A stretch of 14,583 bases of DNA from Methanosarcinales archaeon (GTDB lineage Archaea > Halobacteriota > Methanosarcinia > Methanosarcinales > EX4572-44): the NCBI GenBank assembly GCA_004212095.1, contig RXIJ01000054.1, positions 1 to 14,583 on the forward strand, written 5' to 3'. A program made the position numbers and the translations under genes. Shown here one piece after another: positions 7,177 through 13,480 of this stretch (positions within the stretch are counted from its first letter, which is position 1; the number at the start of each line of letters is the position of its first letter). The notes under the pieces were generated by a model that was not told the origin of the DNA, did not search any database, and worked only from the letters and a program-made list of their open reading frames with translations.

Positions 7177-7581
7177 TTATTTATTTTGGTTTGTTAGGAT
7201 ATACTTTACAAGATCTTTACTAATTCTGGATTCTTTGTTTATTCGTTCTGCTATAGCTTCATCTGAAAGCCCCTCGCTTTTTAGTGTATCAATTCTGTCG
7301 TATATTCCTGATCCTACTTCTGAATACTCGTTTATGTCTTTTCGATGCCCCCAAACATCCCCTTCTAACAATTCGATTCCTTGCATTGATAAAAATATTT
7401 CAGTGGCTTCTGAGATTGTTTTTTTGTAGGAACCGGGTATATGAATAGCTTTAAGGTCTGTACAGTTTTTAACCAGGTTGAATATATCCTTGTTCGATGG
7501 CCTGAATGTCAGGTGGATTATGGACTCTCCCGGATTGAGGGATACTATTTCATTTTTTGAACTTACAACTCTAATTTTCAT
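7177..7581 (-). CDS. DUF1699-family archaeal protein
   Basis: The product (134 residues from ATG 7581) starts MKIRVVSSKNEI and contains HLTFRPSNKDIFNLV, GIELLEGDVWGHRKDINEY and a C-terminal helical segment, LKSEGLSDEAIAERINKESR, that resembles a helix-turn-helix. I recognise this as the archaeal DUF1699 family; no activity is known to me. An in-frame ATG four codons upstream (7593) exists, but GGTGA lies five bases before the second ATG, which makes 7581 the better start. Two promoter-like boxes precede it (see the regulatory entry). The gene is flanked by alba (convergent) and by the right end of a dead IS605-type element. Confidence 0.8.
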   Translation of the reverse strand: MKIRVVSSKNEIVSLNPGESIIHLTFRPSNKDIFNLVKNCTDLKAIHIPGSYKKTISEATEIFLSMQGIELLEGDVWGHRKDINEYSEVGSGIYDRIDTLKSEGLSDEAIAERINKESRISKDLVKYILTNQNK

Positions 7582-7610
7582 TTTTATCACCATATCATTT
7601 CTTTACAACT

Positions 7611-7674
7611 TATTTATACCTTTAATATAAAACTTTTCTTTGTGAACTGATTATACTTAACATATAAAACTTTT
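7611..7674 (-). promoter_or_regulatory. Duplicated TATA-like boxes upstream of the DUF1699 gene
   Basis: On the minus strand AAAAGTTTTATAT occurs twice (7662-7674 and 7625-7637, 37 bases apart), followed by GGTATAAATA at 7611-7620. TATAAATA is the best core promoter by sequence but would place the start almost on the ribosome binding site; the repeated boxes would give a longer leader. They may be tandem promoters or regulator sites. Confidence 0.45.
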
Positions 7675-7679
7675 ATCTT

Positions 7680-7714
7680 GACTTCGCAAGAAGACTCCAT
7701 ACGAAAGCGTGGGG
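7680..7714 (-). mobile_element. IS200/IS605-type right-end hairpin remnant
   Basis: On the plus strand CTCCATAC-GAAA-GCGTGGGG (7695-7714) is a degenerate hairpin with 6 of 8 pairs and a GAAA loop; the two mismatches are consistent with transitions in a once perfect stem. It lies 18 bases past the iscB stop codon, where IS605-like elements carry their right-end structure. Confidence 0.5.
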
Positions 7715-7731
7715 ATAAATTGCGATACTGT

Positions 7732-8621
7732 TTACACAAACATTCCTTTTCCATATTTCACTACCTCTATATTCTTGATGTTGGTGTTAAGAATTTCTCA
7801 TGGTTCAGTTACAATTCTAACCCAATTACCGTAGTTAAATACTCCCTTGACCTGGCAGAGTGACTCTTTGAATCTCACCATATCGTTTGAATGTATCTTA
7901 TATCTTCTTGTTGTATGGTTTTGTTCTCTTCTGATGGCTGCTTCCTGCGATGGCAAATGCGTCGTTAAAATGAGATGTCTATAACTTCATCTTGATTCTA
8001 TCATGTTTTGTTCTGCTGCCAAAAGTAAAGTAAACATTAACTTTTCTTCTGAGAACGTTAACCAGTTTACACCCGATCTAGTTCATGAATACAGTTGATT
8101 TTAAGGGCTGTTTTGCCTGTTTCTGCACTTCAGGATGCCCCAACTCTTCTGCGGTTTTGCCTGTTTTTCTTCTGATTGCATTAATGACAGCTTATTGCCA
8201 GGTTAGAAACTCTATCTGTTCCACCTCTTGACTTTGGAATAATATGCTCTACCTCTAATGGCACATCTGTCTTTCTGTTTTCTGTTGTTGAGTCTTGCCT
8301 TTCTATACCACAGCCTATTCCACTATTTCTCCTGTGTTGACGTTTTCTCAGTCAACTTCTTTGAAATATTTTTTCCAGCTTAAGCTCTTCTGGCAGAAGC
8401 TCTTGTTTATCTGTTACCACACTGAAACCGATGTGATTATATCCTGCATCTATTCCCAAAGTTATATCCTGCTTCGCTTCTCCTGTTGGATATAATAACT
8501 GTATGGTAAAAGGAGTTCGCTGGACCACATTTACTTTACCTTGTTCCAATAACTTCCGTACTTTTTGAGGTTTTGTTGGCATCAACGGTTCGCCACGCAT
8601 GTTTAAAACAGGAACTCTCAA
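7732..8621 (-). pseudogene. iscB: IscB RNA-guided nuclease, degenerate, internally deleted
   Basis: Minus-strand codons 1-89 are intact. They hold the PLMP domain (VPVLNMRGEPLMPTKPQKV, LLEQGKVNVVQRTPFTIQLL) and RuvC-I (LGIDAGYNHIGFSVV, catalytic Asp58). After the stop at 8352, shifted frames give the arginine-rich segment NRLWYRKARLNNRK and jump straight to the HNH part, LEVEHIIPKSRGGTDRVSN and a CNQKK block. Then come QKQAKQPLKSTVFMN, KHDRIKMKL, the RuvC-III-like HFNDAFAIAGSSHQKRTKPY and the C-terminal NYGNWVRIVT and NTNIKNIEVVKYGKG up to the stop at 7732. RuvC-II and part of the HNH region are deleted, and several stops and frameshifts are present. IscB is the IS200/IS605-associated, omega-RNA-guided nuclease family related to Cas9. 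The start is TTG at 8621. No TnpA is present. Confidence 0.85.
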
Positions 8622-8800
8622 GTCCAGTATGCTCTTGCCAGAGCGCTTGTTCCTATCGAGGTTGTTAGAAAGATTTTTTAAACCGGCACACTTAAGAGTC
8701 TTTATCTCTATTTAATACCGGATCACAGTTGCTATGGGCTTGGGAAGCATCCGCAGGTGTGTATGTATTTCGCCTCTCTAACTGCTGTATTTTTGTTCTC
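8611..8800 (-). ncRNA. Candidate omega-RNA (HEARO-like) region upstream of the iscB pseudogene
   Basis: Omega-RNAs lie directly 5' of iscB. Here the minus strand upstream of 8621 folds in keeping with that. GTTAGAGAG (8782-8774) can pair with CTTTCTAAC (8672-8664), closing a domain that holds two CCGG blocks and AGAG/CTCT arms. Downstream, GGAAC (8653-8649) pairs with GTTCC (8615-8611) around a perfect GCTCT-GGCA-AGAGC hairpin (8644-8631), overlapping the start codon. Boundaries and the guide segment cannot be fixed without the element's left end. The call rests on position and pairing, not a covariance search. Confidence 0.5.
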
Positions 8801-8821
8801 ATTGTTTCTGGTAACCTCTAA

Positions 8822-8875
8822 TCAACTATTGCATTACCCTCACGAACAAGCATCTCCTAAGAGGAAGGTAGTTGA
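8822..8875. repeat. Inverted repeat at the probable left end of the iscB element
   Basis: TCAACTA (8822-8828) and TAGTTGA (8869-8875) are perfect 7-bp inverted repeats. Between them TCCT-AAG-AGGA can form a small hairpin. It may be the left-end structure of the IS605-like element or the 5' domain of its RNA. Confidence 0.35.
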
Positions 8876-8882
8876 CTGCTGG

Positions 8883-8916
8883 TTATAAACCAATCTTCAG
8901 ACACTAATGTTTATAG
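8883..8916 (+). promoter_or_regulatory. Promoter candidates for the 8950-10057 operon
   Basis: Two TATA-like boxes are visible, TTATAAAC (8883-8890) and TTTATAG (8910-8916). The second would start transcription near 8937, only about a dozen bases before the ATG at 8950, consistent with the short leaders common in archaea. Confidence 0.4.
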
Positions 8917-8949
8917 CACATAAGGCTGATGTGTGAAGTGGGAATAATT

Positions 8950-9090
8950 ATGTCGAATTTCAAACGAAGAGACGTGGAAAGAAAAGGTGTAAAAAAACAG
9001 CAGGGAATCGAAGATAAACTGATTGAGGAAAACCTTGATGACCTTGTTGCTCCAACAGGTGAATTAGAAGAACTCCCGGAAGAGGATTGA
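8950..9090 (+). CDS. 46-residue charged protein, unassigned
   Basis: An ORF of 46 codons starts at ATG 8950, with GTGGGA seven bases upstream. Its N-terminus is strongly basic (FKRRDVERKGVKKQQ) and its C-terminus strongly acidic (ELEELPEED), with a predicted helical middle (IEDKLIEENLDDL). This polarity and length resemble small RNA- or ribosome-associated proteins, but I recognise no family. It is the first gene of a tightly spaced run and lies six bases before the next start, which supports its being real. Its position ahead of a ThiS-like protein and translation genes is the only hint of role. Confidence 0.65.
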   Translation: MSNFKRRDVERKGVKKQQGIEDKLIEENLDDLVAPTGELEELPEED

Positions 9091-9096
9091 AATACA

Positions 9097-9306
9097 TTGG
9101 AAATAACTGTTAGTATATGTACAAATGTGGTCCAGCGAGAATGCATTACAGTGGATGAATCCAGCACGTATGATGATGTTTTAGAAAGATTTGATATCAA
9201 TCCCGAAACCGTTGTGGTGCTCCAGAATGATGCTCCACAACCATTTGATAAAATTGTCTTACCTGATGGTGAGATAACAATCCTTGTGATTGCATCAGGT
9301 GGTTAA
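9097..9306 (+). CDS. ThiS/MoaD/SAMP-like beta-grasp protein
   Basis: The 69-residue product ends IASGG, the di-glycine tail that ubiquitin-like sulfur carriers and archaeal modifiers need for adenylation by an E1-like enzyme. The segment ETVVVLQNDAPQPFDKIVLP followed by GEITILVIASGG matches the last strands of the ThiS/MoaD fold. It could carry sulfur for thiamine, molybdopterin or tRNA thiolation, or act as a SAMP that conjugates to proteins; sequence alone does not separate these. The start is TTG at 9097, with GAGGA ten bases upstream; there is no in-frame ATG. It is in an operon with the 46-residue gene before and the DUF167 gene three bases after. Confidence 0.82.
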   Translation: MEITVSICTNVVQRECITVDESSTYDDVLERFDINPETVVVLQNDAPQPFDKIVLPDGEITILVIASGG

Positions 9307-9309
9307 AGA

Positions 9310-9627
9310 TTGAGCCTTTCGAATGCTCTTCACACAATTCATGATGGCGTGTGCATCGATGTAGATGTTAATGCTGGTGCAAAGTTTTTCCAGATACAGG
9401 GCTACAACCAATGGCGAAAACGAATAGAAGTGCGCGTTAGTTCTGTGCCACAGAAAGGACTAGCAAATAAAGAGCTAATGGTCGAATTTTCCACTTTGTT
9501 TAACGTTCCGTTGCAAAAAATATCTATTTGCTCTGGCAGTACAGCGAGCAAGAAAAGCATTAAAATCCATAACATCAGCATTGACAAAGTTTTAAGAATA
9601 GTAGAGGATATATTACACGATGGATAA
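9310..9627 (+). CDS. DUF167 / YggU-family (UPF0235) protein
   Basis: The 105-residue product has the family's core: CIDVDVNAGAKFF, RIEVRVSSVPQKGLANKELM (the V..P..GKAN-type signature), FNVPLQKISICSGSTASKKS and KIHNISIDKV. DUF167 proteins are small alpha/beta proteins found across all domains with no settled function; in archaea they are often near translation genes. The start is TTG at 9310, with GGTGG seven bases upstream. It begins three bases after the ThiS-like stop and its stop overlaps the next start by eight bases, indicating translational coupling on both sides. Confidence 0.85.
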   Translation: MSLSNALHTIHDGVCIDVDVNAGAKFFQIQGYNQWRKRIEVRVSSVPQKGLANKELMVEFSTLFNVPLQKISICSGSTASKKSIKIHNISIDKVLRIVEDILHDG

Positions 9628-10057
9628 AGAGAAACGACTCGAGCACGTGAAGGAGCTGATAAAAGAACTTGGGATATGCTCACTTGATGGTGCAGTGGTA
9701 GTAGTTGAAGGTCGCAGGGATAAGCACACGCTTAGAAATCTTGGCGTTGCTGGGAGGATTGTATTTGCAACCTACGACCCTATTTTCAGTTTCTCAGAGA
9801 AACTCTCGCAAATGAATAATGAGATTATAATATTGACAGACTGGGACCGGGCAGGTGAAAAACTTGCAAAAAAACTCATGCAGCATCTACTGTCTTTTGG
9901 AATTGTGCCAAATATGCGGTTCCACCGACTGCTAAGCAGTCTTGTCAGAAAAGACATAAAAGATGTTGAGGGACTGGATAGCTACATCGATAGATTGCAG
10001 TATAATACTCAGTCGAGTTCTAACTGGAAGTACAGGAAAAGCTATACTTTCCTATAA
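9620..10057 (+). CDS. Small Toprim-domain protein (UPF0292-like)
   Basis: The 145-residue product is essentially a stand-alone Toprim domain. GAVVVVEGRRDKHTLRNLG carries the catalytic Glu30, and IIILTDWDRAGEKLAKKL carries the DxD pair Asp74/Asp76, the metal-binding residues of topoisomerase/primase/OLD-type nucleotidyl transfer and nuclease domains. Archaeal UPF0292 proteins have this form; some small Toprim proteins (RNase M5-like) process rRNA, so a role in RNA processing is a reasonable inference given the neighbours. The last 17 residues (TQSSSNWKYRKSYTFL) look unlike the family and may be a drifted tail. The ATG at 9620 overlaps the upstream gene's end. Confidence 0.82.
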   Translation: MDKEKRLEHVKELIKELGICSLDGAVVVVEGRRDKHTLRNLGVAGRIVFATYDPIFSFSEKLSQMNNEIIILTDWDRAGEKLAKKLMQHLLSFGIVPNMRFHRLLSSLVRKDIKDVEGLDSYIDRLQYNTQSSSNWKYRKSYTFL

Positions 10058-10115
10058 ATTAACAAAAAATAAATAATCACCAGAACAATAGTAGTTTATA
10101 TTTAGAGGTGTTAAA

Positions 10116-10436
10116 CTGAGATATAAAAAAAGTAATAAAAACAGCAAACCAACTGATGAAGTTATTAGAGTAAGAACACCCAACGAAAAAGAGGGGGAAG
10201 TTCTTGGCATTGTAGAAAATATGCTCGGTGCCAATCGAATAAGAGTGCGATGCATGGATGGGGTTGTCCGTATTGGACGAATACCTGGTAAAATGAAAAA
10301 ACGCACATGGATCAGGGTGGGCGACGTAGTTATACTTGTACCATGGCCATTTCAAAATGAAAAATCAGACATAAAATGGCGATATGAAAGAATGCATGCG
10401 GAATGGCTCGAAAGACGCGGCTATCTTAGAGAGTGA
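10116..10436 (+). CDS. eif1A: Translation initiation factor aIF1A, with CTG start
   Basis: aIF1A binds the A site of the small ribosomal subunit during initiation. The OB-fold is complete: VIRVRTPNEKEGEVLGIVEN, MLGANRIRVRCMDGVVRIGR, IPGKMKKRTWIRVGDVVILV, PWPF and the C-terminal EWLERRGYL. The first ATG (10221, residue 36) would remove the basic tail and first strand, which the family always has. Upstream the frame is open only to the stop at 10092 and contains no ATG, GTG or TTG. CTG at 10116 begins LRYKKSNKNSK, a normal basic tail, and GAGGTG lies five bases before it. I therefore annotate a CTG start, giving 106 residues. An AT-rich box (AAATAAATAATC, near 10066-10077) could be the promoter. 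Confidence 0.9.
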   Translation: MRYKKSNKNSKPTDEVIRVRTPNEKEGEVLGIVENMLGANRIRVRCMDGVVRIGRIPGKMKKRTWIRVGDVVILVPWPFQNEKSDIKWRYERMHAEWLERRGYLRE

Positions 10437-10568
10437 TAAAGGCATGTTGAGAAATAACACATATAACTTTAGGTATTTGTGTAGAGCCACGAGAGTAACA
10501 CAGATAAAAAAAAGCCATTTCTGTATTGATTTATTTGATGCACTAATTTAATCACAAAACACAATGTT

Positions 10569-11345
10569 ATGCGCCCCGATAAAAAAATTTTGAAAATAGA
10601 AGCTGAACTGGATAAACTGCGGATTAAGCACAAGGATTCGGATAACCACCAGGTAGCCGAAAATGTTTTTGATGATGCAACGTTAAAAACGCTTTATTAT
10701 CTTTCAAATCGTGGCTATATCAAGGCATTTGGCGGGTCAATCAGCACAGGCAAAGAGGCAAACGTGTTCGATGCTATAGAAAAAAACGATAAAGATGTTG
10801 CTATTAAAATATATAGAATATCCTCAAGCAATTTTAAAGCAGTGCAGGAGTACATTATTGGTGATCATCGATTTGAGAATGTAAGACATAACAGGAAAAA
10901 TATTGTTTTAACACTGGCAAAAAAAGAGTTTCAAAACCTTAAACGAGCACGTGATGCGGGGGTAAGGGTTCCACAGCCGCTTGTTATTGAAAGAAATGTG
11001 CTGGTTATGGAGTTTATTGGGAAAAATAGCATTCCATCCTCACAACTTCGAAATGTGAAAATGACATTGGAAGACACAAAGCACGTGTTTGAGCAAATTA
11101 TCGAGTACATGAGAATCATGTATTGCGATGCTGATATGGTTCACAGTGATTTGAGTGAATATAATATACTTATAGAAGAAGGTGTCACTCCAGTGATTAT
11201 TGATATTGGACAGGGAGTGCTGCTTTCCCATCCAATGTCTGAACAATTTTTAAAACGCGATGTTAGCAATGTCGTCAGGTTTTTTAAAAAGCGTGGTGTG
11301 AATGCTACTGATGAACAAGTTATGAATACTATAACGCAGGGATGA
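10569..11345 (+). CDS. rio1: RIO1-type serine kinase
   Basis: RIO kinases are atypical protein kinases/ATPases needed for late small-subunit maturation. The 258-residue product has the RIO N-terminal helical region (DDATLKTLYYLSNRGYIKAF) and the ATP loop STGKEANVF (59-67). It also has the catalytic lysine in VAIKIYRISSSNFKA (Lys80), the flexible-loop region YIIGDHRFENVRHNRKN, the catalytic loop VHSDLSEYNIL (Asp194) and the metal-binding IIDIGQGV (Asp212). The conserved motifs of RIO1 are all present and length is normal for archaea. A TATA-like ATTTATTTGA at 10529-10538 would place the transcript start just before the ATG, so the mRNA may be leaderless or nearly so. The next gene follows after seven bases. 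Confidence 0.93.
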   Translation: MRPDKKILKIEAELDKLRIKHKDSDNHQVAENVFDDATLKTLYYLSNRGYIKAFGGSISTGKEANVFDAIEKNDKDVAIKIYRISSSNFKAVQEYIIGDHRFENVRHNRKNIVLTLAKKEFQNLKRARDAGVRVPQPLVIERNVLVMEFIGKNSIPSSQLRNVKMTLEDTKHVFEQIIEYMRIMYCDADMVHSDLSEYNILIEEGVTPVIIDIGQGVLLSHPMSEQFLKRDVSNVVRFFKKRGVNATDEQVMNTITQG

Positions 11346-11396
11346 TATAATTATGCAATATGTCGACACAGGTACTAATATAATTATACAATATGT
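11345..11396. repeat. 33-bp-period duplication across the KH gene start
   Basis: 11345-11363 and 11378-11396 match at 18 of 19 bases. The single difference turns the second copy's ATG into ATA. The 33-base period is exactly 11 codons, so the frame is kept. The first copy contains the present start codon and the second copy the apparent ancestral one. Confidence 0.75.
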
Positions 11397-11904
11397 TATG
11401 ATACCACATGAGAGAATTGGAGTTCTCATTGGACCACAGGCAGCAGTTAAAAGAGCGATTGAAAAGAAAACGGGATGTGAAATTCAGATAAGCAGCAGCA
11501 CCGGCACGGTGGAGATTAGTCATACAGATCCATTGATGGTTTTGCGTACAAGAGAAATTGTGATTGCAATAGGCAGGGGTTTTAATCCGGAAAAAGCCAT
11601 GCGTCTTTCTAATGATGAAGCACTGGTCTTTGAGATAATCGATATATCTGAGTATGCATCCAGTGAAAAGGACATAAAGCGTGTTAATGGTCGCATCATC
11701 GGTGCCGGCGGGAAAATGCGGGAATATATTGAAGTAATGACTGAAAGCAGCATTTCGATCTATGGCAAAACAGTAAGCATTATCGGTTACCCTGAACAAA
11801 ATCGAGTGGTACGTACTGGCATTGAAATGTTAATTAATGGCTCTCCACATGGGACAGTGTATAATTTTTTAGAGAGAAAACATAAAAGCTTGAAACAACA
11901 GTAA
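11353..11904 (+). CDS. Two-KH-domain protein, Pno1/Dim2-like (archaeal rRNA-processing factor)
   Basis: The 183-residue product holds two KH domains: KH1 with IPHERIGVLIGPQAAVKRAI (GxxG-like GPQA) and KH2 with NGRIIGAGGKMREYIE, where IIGAGGK is a canonical GxxG loop. It closes with the typical SPHGTVYNFLERK tail. Archaeal homologues of eukaryotic Pno1/Dim2 bind the 3' end of pre-16S rRNA, and Pno1 acts with Rio1 in eukaryotes, in line with its position seven bases after RIO1. The normal N-terminus would be MQYVMIPHERIG; here a 33-bp duplication has added 11 codons (MQYVDTGTNII) and changed the old ATG to ATA. Met16 (11398) is an internal alternative start. The fold itself looks intact. Confidence 0.88.
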   Translation: MQYVDTGTNIIIQYVMIPHERIGVLIGPQAAVKRAIEKKTGCEIQISSSTGTVEISHTDPLMVLRTREIVIAIGRGFNPEKAMRLSNDEALVFEIIDISEYASSEKDIKRVNGRIIGAGGKMREYIEVMTESSISIYGKTVSIIGYPEQNRVVRTGIEMLINGSPHGTVYNFLERKHKSLKQQ

Positions 11905-11944
11905 AATCCGAGTGTTATCACTATAATCCGAGTGTTATCACTAT
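11905..11944. repeat. Perfect 20-bp tandem duplication after the KH gene
   Basis: The unit AATCCGAGTGTTATCACTAT occurs twice with no gap, directly after the stop codon at 11902-11904, and is followed by a partial third copy (ATCC). Each unit can form a small AGTG-TTAT-CACT hairpin. Confidence 0.9.
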
Positions 11945-11956
11945 ATCCTTAAATTT

Positions 11957-12060
11957 TACCCAGAGCACGCGGAGAGCGAGAGAGCCGTCAGAAAACCAGA
12001 GCGAGGATTATAGGAATAGTCTTTAAAACTCTGTGTCCTCTGCTTTTCTCCGCGGTGATA
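11957..12060. repeat. GC-rich imperfect inverted repeat, possible small non-autonomous element
   Basis: The left part (ACCCAGAGCACGCGGAGAGC) and the right part (CTCTGTGTCCTCTGC, then TTCTCCGCGGTG) are imperfectly inverted, including CGCGGAG (11968-11974) against CTCCGCG (12048-12054). The base composition differs sharply from the AT-rich surroundings. CAGAG/CGCGGAG-type inverted repeats are found dispersed in many prokaryotic genomes. No gene is seen in 11945-12190. Confidence 0.45.
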
Positions 12061-12090
12061 AATAACTGTTTTTGGTTCTTACAGAGGCAG

Positions 12091-12147
12091 ATTTATATAA
12101 ATATTTACCAAAATATTTTATAACTGTAAAACCAAAATGTTTATAAG
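12091..12147 (+). promoter_or_regulatory. Tandem core promoters for the 12191 gene
   Basis: ATTTATATAA (12091-12100) is followed by ACCAAAATATTTTATA (12107-12122) and its near-copy ACCAAAATGTTTATA (12131-12145), 24 bases apart. The last box, GTTTATAAG, is best placed for a start near 12170. Confidence 0.45.
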
Positions 12148-12165
12148 AAGAAATCGCTAACAAGT

Positions 12166-12185
12166 CCTGTACTTATAAGTACGGG
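12166..12185. promoter_or_regulatory. Palindrome in the 12191 leader, possible operator or RNA hairpin
   Basis: GTACTTATAAGTAC (12169-12182) is a perfect 14-bp palindrome that extends to a 20-base stem with one G-U pair. It ends in the GGGG that is the only ribosome binding site candidate for the ATG at 12191. Confidence 0.45.
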
Positions 12186-12190
12186 GTATA

Positions 12191-13150
12191 ATGTCAGAAT
12201 ATGAGGATGAAAAATTGGAGGCTACAAGGGGCGAAAAAATACTCGCTTCCGCTATGGTTGTTTTCCTTCTAATAGGTGGAATAAATGTCCTTAGTGAGTT
12301 AGAAGACATTCCAGAAACACCTCATATAAACGCTTATTATGAAAAATATGGTGTTTATAAGCTGGAAAATGTGGAAAGAAGCATTAGTACAGAGTTAAGA
12401 ATTGCCAGTGATGCCTTGGCAAAGGCTAATGATCAATATCTTAGTGCTAAAGAAAACTACCTGTTTAAAAGAGAGGAATACAGGGTAATACTTGATAAAG
12501 GAGAGACGGATGAAGTAAAAGAAAGAGAATATGAAACGGCAAGAGAAGGGTACGAGGAATCTCAAGTAAAACTTAATGAGAAACAAGCTGTTTACGATGA
12601 GATCGATAAAAGATTGGATCAAAAGAGGGGAGGAGTATCTGCTGCTCGTAATTTAGCGCGGGACGAATACAATACTGCTCACCAGATATATAGCTTGAAA
12701 GTTTTGGCAGTAAGGTTAGCTTTTGTTTTGCCCCTATTGGCAGTTGCCATTGTTACGTTTTTAAAGACTAAGAAAGTGAAAAGCAAGTACACTATCCACG
12801 CTAATGCATTCATGGCATTTGCATCTCTGTTATTGATATACATGATTGTAGTGAACGTATGGGAAGTGGTCCATGTAGTCGGTATATCCATTTTAGGGGT
12901 AGTTGCATGTGCCATCTCGCTTGCATACCTCAAAAAACAATTCTCCAGCCTTGAGCGTATTTCCATGTCTAGACTAAAGGAAAATAAATGCCCAGGGTGC
13001 ACTTTTCCTATCAGATACGATATGTCTTATTGTCAAAATTGTGGAAAAAAATTAGCTGATAACTGCCAAGAATGTGGTAAAATGAGATCGATTTTAACCC
13101 CCTTTTGCCCAAACTGTGGGAGCGAAAAGGTGATTACAAAAGATGAATGA
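12191..13150 (+). CDS. Membrane protein with coiled coil and double zinc ribbon, unassigned
   Basis: The 319-residue product has a TM helix at about 17-34 (SAMVVFLLIGGINVL), then a long hydrophilic, heptad-like region at about 58-165 rich in Glu, Lys and Ala (coiled coil, probably outside the cytoplasm if the N-terminus is inside). Three TM helices follow at about 171-191, 206-223 and 226-247. A C-terminal double zinc ribbon has CxxC pairs at Cys267/270, 281/284, 292/295 and 306/309. An even number of TMs puts the ribbon on the same side as the N-terminus, presumably the cytoplasm. I recognise no full-length family; the C-terminus is DZANK-like. The build suggests a membrane-anchored adaptor or sensor. 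The next gene, another small membrane protein, follows after 36 bases. Confidence 0.8.
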   Translation: MSEYEDEKLEATRGEKILASAMVVFLLIGGINVLSELEDIPETPHINAYYEKYGVYKLENVERSISTELRIASDALAKANDQYLSAKENYLFKREEYRVILDKGETDEVKEREYETAREGYEESQVKLNEKQAVYDEIDKRLDQKRGGVSAARNLARDEYNTAHQIYSLKVLAVRLAFVLPLLAVAIVTFLKTKKVKSKYTIHANAFMAFASLLLIYMIVVNVWEVVHVVGISILGVVACAISLAYLKKQFSSLERISMSRLKENKCPGCTFPIRYDMSYCQNCGKKLADNCQECGKMRSILTPFCPNCGSEKVITKDE

Positions 13151-13186
13151 AGGGGTATAGCGATTTATGTACAGAGGTAAAAAAAT

Positions 13187-13480
13187 ATGGCAGAAGAAAT
13201 ATCATTAGAGGAATACAAAAAAGCATATAGGGAAATGAATGCAGAGAATGAGAAAAGGGACTTTCTAATTCATCTGGTAGTGTATGTGTTTGTTAACGCT
13301 ATGTTTATAACTATTAATTTCATATATTCTCCAGAGGCCATTTGGTTTTTTTATCCTCTTTTAGGTTGGGGAATTGGAATAACAGTACATTACTTGAATG
13401 CTGTCCGCTGGATAGAGAAGGCACTTGAGAAGAAAGAAGCGGAAGCAGAGTATAGGGCAAGAGAATCTATAAGGAAATAA
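13187..13480 (+). CDS. 2TM-domain small membrane protein
   Basis: The 97-residue product has a short charged N-terminus (SLEEYKKAYREMNAENEKRD), then two TM helices, FLIHLVVYVFVNAMFITINF (about 25-45) and WFFYPLLGWGIGITVHYL (about 52-69). A basic/acidic C-terminal helix, RWIEKALEKKEAEAEYRARE, follows. The pattern IHL..YV.VN....N...P...WF..PLLGWGIG...H matches the Pfam 2TM domain, found in small bacterial and archaeal membrane proteins and as an anchor of some histidine kinases; its function is unknown. The ATG at 13187 has GAGGT eight bases upstream. It is probably cotranscribed with the zinc-ribbon membrane protein before it. Confidence 0.8.
   Translation: MAEEISLEEYKKAYREMNAENEKRDFLIHLVVYVFVNAMFITINFIYSPEAIWFFYPLLGWGIGITVHYLNAVRWIEKALEKKEAEAEYRARESIRK

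Noticed and set aside
11329..11799. 156-codon minus-strand ORF opposite the KH gene
   Set aside because: Antisense shadow of a gene with two clear KH motifs; its Cys/His/Phe-rich composition is typical of such shadows.
11905..11944. Possible CRISPR array because of a repeated 20-mer
   Set aside because: Two adjacent units with no spacer; no repeat-spacer pattern exists anywhere in the window.
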